Source: an uncultured Lachnospiraceae bacterium (lineage in GTDB: Bacteria; Bacillota; Clostridia; Lachnospirales; Lachnospiraceae). From it: a stretch of 5,157 nt of DNA. The position numbers and the translations under genes are program-made. Below are positions 1-4,668 of the stretch, one piece after another. The number at the start of each line of letters is the position of its first letter. Within the stretch, counting starts at the first letter, position 1. Under the pieces are notes generated by a model that was given only the letters and a program-made list of their open reading frames with translations, was not told the DNA's origin and searched no databases. The DNA lies in contig CAMWTF010000212.1 in the NCBI GenBank assembly GCA_947177105.1, positions 1-5,157 on the forward strand, read 5' to 3'.

Positions 1-32
1 TTATTTGTTGTACTCTTTTTTGCTTTTTCCAT
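1..32 (-). CDS. 5' end of a gene downstream of dnaK, probably dnaJ (partial)
   Basis: An ATG at 32-30 opens a frame that runs off the left edge. It is preceded by an AGAGG ribosome binding site (43-39) with a 6-base gap. Only ten complete codons are visible, reading MEKAKKSTTN, a short basic and polar leader. It lies 20 bases after the dnaK stop on the same strand with no terminator between, so it is very likely cotranscribed. In Clostridia the gene after dnaK in the hrcA-grpE-dnaK operon is usually dnaJ, the Hsp40 co-chaperone. The visible residues do not include the J-domain start (typically RDYYEVLG), so the dnaJ call rests on synteny only. It could be another small or unrelated gene. Confidence 0.5.
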   Translation of the reverse strand, partial: MEKAKKSTTN

Positions 33-52
33 TTGACACCTCTATTTCAAAC

Positions 53-1939
53 TTATACTTCCCTGAAGTCCCCATCAATCACATCATCCTCGGGAGCGGA
101 AGCGCCGCCGGCCTCCGGACCCGCACCGCCGCTGAAGCCGCCCATATCCGGGCCAGCCTGGCCGCCCTGGGCCTGCTGCATATTCTCATACATCTTGGTG
201 AACAGAGACTGGGCGCTGTTCGTCAGCTTCTCCTTGGCCGCTTTCAGTTCATCCAGATCGCTGTCGCTCATCTCCTGATCCTTGGTTCTCTCCAGAATGG
301 CCTTCACAGCCTCCAAATCGGCCTGCACAGCGGATTTCTCACTGTCGCTGATCTTGTCTCCCACTTCCTCTATGGCTTTCTCAGTCTGGAATACGAACGC
401 ATCCGCATCGTTCCTTGCCTCCACGGCCTCCTTGCGCTTCTTGTCCTGAGCCTCAAACTCGGCGGCTTCCTTCACAGCCCTCTCGATCTCGTCATCGGAC
501 ATATTGGAGCCTGCGGTGATGGTGATATGCTGTTCCTTGCCGGTGCCCAGATCCTTGGCGGACACGTTTACAATGCCGTTGGCATCAATATCAAAGGTAA
601 CTTCGATCTGGGGGATACCTCTTCTTGCGGGAGGGATTCCGTCCAGACGGAACTGTCCCAGAGACTTGTTATCCCTTGCAAACTGTCTCTCACCCTGTAC
701 CACGTTGATATCCACCGCCGTCTGGTTGTCGGCTGCAGTGGAGAAGATCTGGCTCTTCTTGGTAGGGATGGTGGTATTTCTCTCAATCAGTCTGGTGGCT
801 ACGCCGCCCATGGTCTCAATAGACAGGGACAGGGGAGTTACATCCAGCAGCAGGATTTCGCCAGCACCGGCATCTCCGGCCAGCTTGCCGCCCTGGATGG
901 AAGCGCCGATTGCCACACACTCATCCGGGTTCAGGGATTTGCTGGGCTCCTTGCCGGTCATCTGCCTTACCTTATCCTGCACGGCGGGAATACGGGTGGA
1001 ACCGCCCACCAGCAGTACCTGGCCCAGGTCGGAATTGTTCAGTCCGGCATCCTTCATGGCATTCTGCACGGGAATAGCCGTTCTCTCCACCAAGTCATGA
1101 GTCAGCTCGTCAAATTTAGCGCGGGTCAGATTCATGTCAAAATGCTTAGGGCCTTCTGCCGTGGCTGTGATGAAAGGCAGGTTGATATTGGTGGTCATGG
1201 CACTGGAAAGCTCCTTCTTTGCCTTCTCTGCCGCCTCCTTCAGTCTCTGCATAGCCATTTTGTCGCCGGACAGATCCACGCCTTCGGCCTTCTTAAACTC
1301 ATCGATCATCCACTGGGTAATCTTATTGTCAAAGTCATCGCCGCCCAGGAAGGTGTCGCCGTTGGTCGCCAACACAGTGATAACACCCTCGGCAATCTCA
1401 ATGATAGACACATCAAAAGTACCGCCGCCCAGGTCATATACCATGATATTCTGTTCTTTCTCATTGTCCAGACCATAAGCCAGAGCTGCGGCAGTAGGCT
1501 CGTTGATGATACGCTTTACGTCCAGCCCCGCAATCTTACCCGCGTCCTTTGTGGCCTGACGCTGTGCGTCATTGAAATATGCGGGAACCGTGATGACAGC
1601 CTCTGTCACCTTCTCGCCCAGATAACTCTCTGCGTCCGCTTTCAGCTTTTGCAGGATCATGGCTGAAATCTGCTGGGGAGAATACTTCTTGTCATCAATG
1701 GCGCGCTTGTGATCCGTGCCCATCTCTCTCTTGATGGAAGAGATGGTCTTCTCTGCGTTGGTCACTGCCTGACGCTTTGCCGGCTCACCGATCAGTCTCT
1801 CGCCGGTCTTGGTGAAAGCCACCACGGAAGGGGTAGTCCTTGCTCCCTCTGCGTTGGCGATAACGGTGGGCTTTCCACCTTCCATCACAGCCACACAGCT
1901 GTTGGTTGTTCCTAAGTCAATACCAATAATCTTACTCAT
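53..1939 (-). CDS. dnaK: Molecular chaperone DnaK (Hsp70)
   Basis: ATP-dependent cytoplasmic Hsp70 that binds unfolded polypeptides with DnaJ and GrpE. The 628 residues match the usual bacterial size. The ATPase domain (about 1-355) shows phosphate-1 DLGTTNS (8-14), VPAYFNDAQRQAT (118-130), INEPTAAALAYG (145-156), phosphate-2 DLGGGTFD (169-176) and the adenosine motif LLVGGSTRIP (309-318). The interdomain linker EILLLDVTPLS (361-371) leads into the substrate-binding beta domain (about 372-480) and a helical lid (about 481-585). A Gly-rich tail ends in EDDVIDGDFREV. The segment after about residue 75 lacks the roughly 24-residue insert of Gram-negative DnaK, which marks the Firmicutes form. 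The ATG at 1939 is set by an AGGAGG 8 bases upstream and the canonical MSKIIGIDLGTTNS start. It follows grpE after 49 bases without a terminator, so it is expected to be transcribed from the CIRCE-controlled promoter at 3786-3814. No defect is seen. Confidence 0.98.
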   Translation of the reverse strand: MSKIIGIDLGTTNSCVAVMEGGKPTVIANAEGARTTPSVVAFTKTGERLIGEPAKRQAVTNAEKTISSIKREMGTDHKRAIDDKKYSPQQISAMILQKLKADAESYLGEKVTEAVITVPAYFNDAQRQATKDAGKIAGLDVKRIINEPTAAALAYGLDNEKEQNIMVYDLGGGTFDVSIIEIAEGVITVLATNGDTFLGGDDFDNKITQWMIDEFKKAEGVDLSGDKMAMQRLKEAAEKAKKELSSAMTTNINLPFITATAEGPKHFDMNLTRAKFDELTHDLVERTAIPVQNAMKDAGLNNSDLGQVLLVGGSTRIPAVQDKVRQMTGKEPSKSLNPDECVAIGASIQGGKLAGDAGAGEILLLDVTPLSLSIETMGGVATRLIERNTTIPTKKSQIFSTAADNQTAVDINVVQGERQFARDNKSLGQFRLDGIPPARRGIPQIEVTFDIDANGIVNVSAKDLGTGKEQHITITAGSNMSDDEIERAVKEAAEFEAQDKKRKEAVEARNDADAFVFQTEKAIEEVGDKISDSEKSAVQADLEAVKAILERTKDQEMSDSDLDELKAAKEKLTNSAQSLFTKMYENMQQAQGGQAGPDMGGFSGGAGPEAGGASAPEDDVIDGDFREV

Positions 1940-1988
1940 GTTCTTGTCCTCCTCGTTCTATAATGAACTGATTATATAAATGCTTTAT

Positions 1989-2675
1989 CTATGAAACTAC
2001 AGAAACCATGCTGTGCCTCACAACAGAATCCCTGTAGGTATAACCCTTTTGCAGTTCCTGCGCCACGGTGCCGGACTCCAGTTCCTCATTTTCCACCTGC
2101 ATCACTGCATTGTGCAGGTTCGGGTCGAACTCACAGCCCACAGCCTCTATGGGCTTCACACCGATGTTCTCCAGTTCCTTCATCATCTGCTTGTAGATCT
2201 TATTCATGCCGTCCACGAAGGGATCACTCTGCTGATCCTCCGGGACTGTGGCCAGGCCCCGTTCAAAGTTGTCAATCACCGGAAGGATTTTCTCGATGAC
2301 ACTCTTGGCGCCTGTCTCAAACATGGCCTGTTTTTCCTTCTCGGTGCGGTTACGGAAGTTCTCAAACTCCGCCAGCTGTCGCTTTACCCGATCCTCAAGC
2401 TCTGCGATCTTCTCCTTGGCCGCGTCCGCTTTCTTATCCTGTTTAGCCTGCTTCTTGGCGGCCCGTTTCTCCGCCCAGGTCTTTGGGTCCTCTCCTTCCG
2501 AAGCTTCCCCGGCAGCGTCTTCCGTGGATGTCTCTCCGCCGTCCGGCTCCTCAGTGTCGTTCTCTGCAGCTTCCCCGGTCAGGGGTTCCTCCGCCGCATC
2601 CTCCGGCTGCCCTTCTGCGGTCTGCCCTTCCTCCATGATCTCTTCTTCTAAAATCTCTTTTTCCTGATCTGCCAT
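1989..2675 (-). CDS. grpE: Nucleotide exchange factor GrpE
   Basis: GrpE releases ADP from DnaK and acts as a homodimer in the cytoplasm. The 228 residues begin with a very acidic, probably disordered stretch (1-63, rich in Glu, Asp, Gly and Thr). A Lys/Ala/Glu-rich helix suited to the dimer coiled coil follows (about 65-118, with the GrpE-typical LAEFENFRNRTEKEK at 101-115). Next come the bundle helices (KSVIEKILPVIDNFERGL, 124-141) and the C-terminal beta-wing that contacts DnaK (about 170-228, with FDPNLHNAVMQ at 183-193 and GYTYRDSVVRHSMV at 211-224). I chose the ATG at 2675 because MADQEKEILEEE looks like a real GrpE start and an AGGAGG lies 12 bases upstream. The frame is open to 2711, but that extension overlaps hrcA and has no ribosome site. 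The stop is TAG at 1991-1989. Confidence 0.96.
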   Translation of the reverse strand: MADQEKEILEEEIMEEGQTAEGQPEDAAEEPLTGEAAENDTEEPDGGETSTEDAAGEASEGEDPKTWAEKRAAKKQAKQDKKADAAKEKIAELEDRVKRQLAEFENFRNRTEKEKQAMFETGAKSVIEKILPVIDNFERGLATVPEDQQSDPFVDGMNKIYKQMMKELENIGVKPIEAVGCEFDPNLHNAVMQVENEELESGTVAQELQKGYTYRDSVVRHSMVSVVS

Positions 2676-2687
2676 GCCAGCGCTATG

Positions 2688-2693
2688 CCTCCT
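2688..2693 (-). promoter_or_regulatory. grpE ribosome binding site overlapping the hrcA stop codon
   Basis: A perfect AGGAGG overlaps the hrcA stop codon (TAG at 2694-2692), giving TAGGAGG. It sits 12 bases before the grpE ATG, slightly further than ideal. Ribosomes ending hrcA would finish on top of this site, which suggests translational coupling of grpE to hrcA. Coupling is inferred; the overlap is seen directly. Confidence 0.8.
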
Positions 2694-3396
2694 ACTTCTT
2701 ATATAATTCATCCAATTGCTGTTTCAGCGTCTGCAGCGTCCCGATCACCTTGTCGTAATCCATCCGCTTGGGGCCGATGATTCCGATAGTGCCTTTCATG
2801 CCTTCCTCCAACTCGTAGGTGGCAGTCACCACACTGCAGTCCTTCATGCCCTTGATGGGAGTCTCCTCCCCGATATATACCTGAATTCCTGTATTCGTGC
2901 TGTCCGACAGGGTCTCCTGCACCAACTCACTGAGCAGTTCCTTCTCCTCAAAGGTGGTAATCAACTCGCTGGCTTTCCGCTGGTCGGCCAACTCCGGATA
3001 CCGGAAAATGTTGTTGGTGCCGCTGGTGTAAATCTCCAGGTCCTCGTCGGCCTTGATGGCCTCGGCCACCGCGTCAATGACCTCGCTGACAATATCGCTG
3101 TGGATGCCTGCCTGCTGTTTCATGGCGGCAATCATTCCCAGATTGATCTCTTCCATACACAGGCCGTTCAAATGGGTGTTCAACAGGATATTCAGTTTCA
3201 GCAGCGTCTCGTCATCCAACTCCTGGGTCACATGCAGAATATTATTCTTGATCACGTTGCCCTCCACTACGATCACTGCCAGAATCTGGTCGTAATCCAC
3301 CCGGGACAGTTGGATAAACTTTACTTTGCTGCCATGGGTCTGGGGAGCGCTGATCATGGTGGCATACTGGGTATTCTGGGCCAGCACCCTGGCCAC
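2692..3396 (-). CDS. hrcA: HrcA C-terminal fragment (GAF-like and dimerisation part), possible restart at GTG
   Basis: This is the rest of hrcA after the TAA. A GTG at 3396-3394 lies three bases past the stop and could restart translation, giving 234 residues beginning MARVLAQNTQYATMISAP. The fragment contains the C-terminal HrcA motifs (LNTHLNGL near 91-98, GTNNIFRYPEL near 146-156, VYIGEETP near 189-196, MKDCSVV near 199-205, GTIGIIGPKRMDY near 217-229) and no DNA-binding domain. The only purine-rich ribosome-site candidate is GGAG at 3415-3412, 15 bases from the GTG, which is too far to be efficient. Expression would depend on termination-reinitiation or readthrough. The coding sequence itself shows no decay. 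Whether it is made is unknown. Confidence 0.4.
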   Translation of the reverse strand: MARVLAQNTQYATMISAPQTHGSKVKFIQLSRVDYDQILAVIVVEGNVIKNNILHVTQELDDETLLKLNILLNTHLNGLCMEEINLGMIAAMKQQAGIHSDIVSEVIDAVAEAIKADEDLEIYTSGTNNIFRYPELADQRKASELITTFEEKELLSELVQETLSDSTNTGIQVYIGEETPIKGMKDCSVVTATYELEEGMKGTIGIIGPKRMDYDKVIGTLQTLKQQLDELYKK

Positions 3397-3399
3397 ATG

Positions 3400-3717
3400 T
3401 TACAGCAGGTTCTCCATGCGGTCGTTTCTCTCCAGCAGCATCTCCTTCATCTCAACGACTTCCCGCTCCTTCTGCTCCATCATGCAGTCCACATAAAAGC
3501 GGTAGCCCTGATCGGAAGGGATTCGCCCGGCAGAGGTGTGGGGCTGGACAATATAACCAAGTTCCTCCAGATCCGCCATCTCGTTGCGGATAGTCGCAGA
3601 ACTCAGGTTCAGGTCCGTGTACTTGCTGATGGTTCTGCTGCCCACTGGCTCGCCTGTCTCCAGATAGTTGCGGATGATGGCCTGCAATATTTTTGTCTTT
3701 CTCTCATCCAACTGCAT
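3400..3717 (-). CDS. hrcA: HrcA N-terminal fragment (winged-helix DNA-binding part)
   Basis: This is the piece of hrcA translated from its own start up to the premature TAA, giving 105 residues. It holds the whole winged-helix domain (about residues 1-80, including SSATIRNEMADLEELGYI as recognition region and the TSAGRIPSDQGYRFYVD wing) plus a charged helix (about 80-105, KEREVVEMKEMLLERND). The dimerisation and GAF-like parts are missing. HrcA is known to work as a dimer, so stable CIRCE binding by this piece alone is doubtful, though weak binding or interference cannot be excluded. A start at 3723 adds Met-Arg but has poor ribosome-site spacing. Confidence 0.6.
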   Translation of the reverse strand: MQLDERKTKILQAIIRNYLETGEPVGSRTISKYTDLNLSSATIRNEMADLEELGYIVQPHTSAGRIPSDQGYRFYVDCMMEQKEREVVEMKEMLLERNDRMENLL

Positions 3718-3723
3718 CCTCAT

Positions 3724-3729
3724 CTTCCT
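3724..3729 (-). promoter_or_regulatory. hrcA ribosome binding site that decides the start codon
   Basis: The minus strand reads AGGAAG directly before two in-frame ATGs at 3723 and 3717. The AGGA core is 2 bases from the first ATG and 8 bases from the second. Normal spacing favours the second, giving a protein starting MQLDERKTKIL, which fits the usual HrcA N-terminus. Confidence 0.7.
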
Positions 3730-3743
3730 GCTTTCTGTTCATT

Positions 3744-3772
3744 GTTAGCACTCAACCGAGTGGAGTGCTAAC
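3744..3772 (-). promoter_or_regulatory. CIRCE operator (HrcA binding site)
   Basis: This is a perfect inverted repeat, TTAGCACTC (3745-3753), a 9-base spacer, then GAGTGCTAA (3763-3771). It is identical to the CIRCE consensus of bacterial heat-shock operons. One further G/C pair (3744 and 3772) extends each arm to 10 bases. It lies between the predicted transcription start (about 3779) and the hrcA ATG, the expected place for repression of hrcA-grpE-dnaK and for autoregulation. The operator is intact although its repressor gene carries a premature stop. Confidence 0.97.
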
Positions 3773-3785
3773 ACTTACTAGAATT

Positions 3786-3814
3786 AAAATAGCACTTACC
3801 CCACATATTGTCAA
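3786..3814 (-). promoter_or_regulatory. Sigma-A promoter of the hrcA-grpE-dnaK operon
   Basis: The minus strand has a perfect -35 TTGACA (3814-3809), exactly 17 bases, then -10 TATTTT (3791-3786) preceded by TGC, an extended -10 (TGn). The predicted start is near 3779-3780, placing CIRCE at roughly +8 to +36. This is the standard layout for CIRCE-controlled housekeeping-sigma promoters. No CtsR operator (GGTCAAA repeats) is seen. Confidence 0.88.
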
Positions 3815-3816
3815 CT

Positions 3817-3853
3817 GCTTTCCCGAAAATTATTTCTAAAATAATTCTAAAGC
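3817..3853. repeat. AT-rich palindrome just upstream of the hrcA promoter
   Basis: The inner arms are perfect: AATTATTT (3828-3835), a 3-base centre CTA, then AAATAATT (3839-3846). Outer arms GCTTT (3817-3821) and AAAGC (3849-3853) also pair, with an asymmetric internal loop. The right-hand promoter edge (TTGACA) begins only 2 bases away. It may act as an UP-like AT-rich element or as a binding site for an unknown regulator, or it may be chance in AT-rich spacer DNA. The function is not known. Confidence 0.5.
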
Positions 3854-3863
3854 GCCCATAAAC

Positions 3864-3892
3864 AAAAAAAGAGCGCAGCCAAAGCCACACTC
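3864..3892 (-). terminator. Rho-independent terminator after the DUF6465 gene
   Basis: The minus strand forms a 9-pair stem, GAGTGTGGC (3892-3884) with GCTGCGCTC (3879-3871). The stem includes three G-U pairs and the loop is TTTG. It is followed directly by seven T (3870-3864). It lies 33 bases after the stop of the 172-residue protein gene and separates that unit from the heat-shock operon. Confidence 0.88.
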
Positions 3893-3925
3893 CGTTTGTT
3901 TCACTTATGCATATCCGTCTGTATC

Positions 3926-4444
3926 TTACAGATAGAAACTGCCTGCGAACTCCTTGTTCATCACGTAGTAAGCTACATGCTCCTCAGGCTTCACATACAA
4001 CTCGATGCTGACCAACTCGGATTCCTGCTGCTCCAGATCATACTTCCAAACATCCCTTGCAATCTGAACCAACTCTTCCTGAGAATAGGACTTCCCGCCG
4101 AACTGCACCGTAATCTCGGACTTTAACTCCTTCTTGACCGCATTTTTCTTCTCCACAGGTTTCTTTTCAACCTCCTTCTTCTCGGCAGCCTTAACAGCAG
4201 GCTTCCTACCCGGTTTCTTCTTCTCGGCAGCCTTGGTCTCAGGTTTCTTCTCAGCCTTGGGGGCCTCTGCCTTAACTTCCTCAGCCTTGGAATCCGCCTT
4301 TACCTCGTCAGCTTTGGGAACTTCTGCCTTGGGCTCTTCCACCTTGGCAGGCTCTGTACTGGCAGGCGCCTTCTTCGCTGTAGCCTTAGCTGCAGGCTTG
4401 GTCTCTTCCTTATTGACAGTTACGTTTTTCTTTGCTGGTGCCAT
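3926..4444 (-). CDS. DUF6465 family protein with a histone-H1-like Lys/Ala/Pro tail
   Basis: A 172-residue protein of unknown function. Residues 1-108 are low complexity, almost all Lys, Ala, Glu, Pro and Val in repeated KAE, PKA and EEVKAE units. The charge shifts from mixed acidic (30-65) to strongly basic (64-107), and an AT-hook-like PGRKP lies at 78-82. Residues 109-172 look folded and match what I recognise as DUF6465 (ITVQFGGKSYSQEELVQIA, then a DVWKYDL helix, SIELYVKPEE and a final YYVMNKEFAGSFYL). There is no signal peptide or membrane segment, so it is probably cytoplasmic. The ATG at 4444 has AAGGGAG ending 9 bases upstream. It appears monocistronic, with its own promoter upstream and a strong terminator downstream. 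The basic tail suggests binding to nucleic acid or another polyanion. That is inference only; the tail also resembles ordinary charged linkers. Confidence 0.9.
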   Translation of the reverse strand: MAPAKKNVTVNKEETKPAAKATAKKAPASTEPAKVEEPKAEVPKADEVKADSKAEEVKAEAPKAEKKPETKAAEKKKPGRKPAVKAAEKKEVEKKPVEKKNAVKKELKSEITVQFGGKSYSQEELVQIARDVWKYDLEQQESELVSIELYVKPEEHVAYYVMNKEFAGSFYL

Positions 4445-4537
4445 AGTGATTATCTCCCTTCATCTCATTCAACACAAACTTTTTAACTCCCTACAATATA
4501 TATGTCAAATTTCCTATTGCTGTCCCTGTTACGCTAC

Positions 4538-4566
4538 AGTTTAGCCCTTTTTCTCTAATATGTCAA
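4538..4566 (-). promoter_or_regulatory. Predicted sigma-A promoter for the DUF6465 gene
   Basis: The minus strand shows a perfect -35 TTGACA (4566-4561), 17 bases, then TAAACT (4543-4538), which matches four of six -10 positions. The start would be near 4531, giving a leader of about 87 bases. A second perfect TTGACA at 4508-4503 has only a poor -10 partner (TAAAAA at 4485-4480), so the upstream one is preferred. This promoter overlaps the mini-ORF at 4541-4630, and one of the two is probably not real. Confidence 0.55.
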
Positions 4567-4630
4567 CTTTTTGTTGAAAATTTGCCATATTGCCCCCTAA
4601 AGGCTTTGATATAGCAATAATCTTAGGCAT
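4541..4630 (-). CDS. Questionable mini-ORF between uppP and the DUF6465 gene
   Basis: This 29-codon frame starts at ATG 4630 (MPKIIAISKPLGGNMANF...) and ends at TAA 4543-4541. An internal ATG at 4588, reading MANFQQKVDILEKKG, is preceded by AGGGGG (4598-4593) with a 4-base gap, so a 15-residue peptide is the better-supported product. The ATG at 4630 has no ribosome site. I do not recognise a family. The first residues faintly recall the start of ParA-type ATPases (KIIAI..GG), but no ATP-binding motif follows. The frame overlaps the predicted promoter of the next gene, which argues against it. It could be a small peptide, a gene remnant or chance. Confidence 0.15.
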   Translation of the reverse strand: MPKIIAISKPLGGNMANFQQKVDILEKKG

Positions 4631-4668
4631 AATTACAACGATTTTAACGTCTCAGATTCCATATCCGC

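Larger units (their letters stand above)
2692..3717 (-). pseudogene. hrcA: Heat-inducible transcription repressor HrcA, interrupted by an in-frame TAA
   Basis: HrcA binds the CIRCE operator as a dimer and represses chaperone operons until heat shock. Read through the stop, this frame gives 341 codons from ATG 3717, the normal HrcA length. The N-terminal part has the winged-helix signature (VGSRTISK, SSATIRNEMADLEELGYI, HTSAGRIPSDQGYRFYVD). The C-terminal part has family motifs LNTHLNGL, GTNNIFRYPELAD, VYIGEE and GTIGIIGPKRMDYDKV. The codon at 3402-3400 is TAA, and the next in-frame codons (CAT, GTG, GCC) resume HrcA sequence with no frameshift, so a single substitution explains the break. It separates DNA binding from the GAF-like and dimerisation regions, so the short product is unlikely to repress. 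The start at 3717 is preferred because AGGA lies 8 bases upstream, whereas the ATG at 3723 is only 2 bases from it. Alternatives are sequence error, readthrough or a split protein. Confidence 0.9.
4445..4668. other. Intergenic stretch between uppP and the DUF6465 gene
   Basis: This 224-base AT-rich spacer holds the predicted promoter (4538-4566), a second isolated TTGACA box (4508-4503) and the ribosome site of the next gene (AAGGGAG, 4460-4454). It also holds a small inverted repeat, TCAAC (4563-4567), five T, then GTTGA (4573-4577), which overlaps the -35 box. I find no convincing T-tailed terminator after uppP, no tRNA and no riboswitch that I can recognise. Confidence 0.6.

Noticed and set aside
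5..1666. A 553-codon open frame on the plus strand opposite dnaK
   Set aside because: It is the antisense shadow of dnaK. Long open frames opposite Hsp70 genes are a known artefact of codon bias. The translation has no domain, no ribosome site and no promoter.
2013..2651. Long plus-strand open frame opposite grpE
   Set aside because: It overlaps the clear GrpE coding sequence, has Leu/Phe/Cys-rich composition typical of antisense translation, and has no ribosome site.
2676..2711. Longer grpE start giving an extra MNYIRSRRHSAG
   Set aside because: This extension lies over the hrcA 3' end and the AGGAGG site. The ATG at 2675 gives a normal GrpE start with a ribosome site in front.
3379..3402. 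Selenocysteine or pyrrolysine recoding at the hrcA stop
   Set aside because: Selenocysteine uses TGA and pyrrolysine uses TAG. This codon is TAA, so neither known system applies despite the nearby hairpin.
3704..3742. A 12-codon upstream frame (ATG 3742 to TGA 3704) in the hrcA leader
   Set aside because: It has no ribosome site and overlaps the hrcA start in another frame, so there is no support for a regulatory leader peptide.
2716..3771. A 351-codon plus-strand frame opposite hrcA
   Set aside because: It mirrors the HrcA codons across the split site and shows no recognisable family. Its persistence only reflects codon bias of the true gene.
4134..4443. Nucleotide repeats in the DUF6465 tail as a possible CRISPR-like or satellite array
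   Set aside because: The repetition follows codon units of Lys/Ala/Glu/Pro in the reading frame, with no constant repeat length or spacers. It is protein low complexity.
4591..4630. Terminator for uppP in the TGCCTAA...TTAGGGGGCA region
   Set aside because: The pairing is imperfect with a long loop, and no T-run follows the stem directly.
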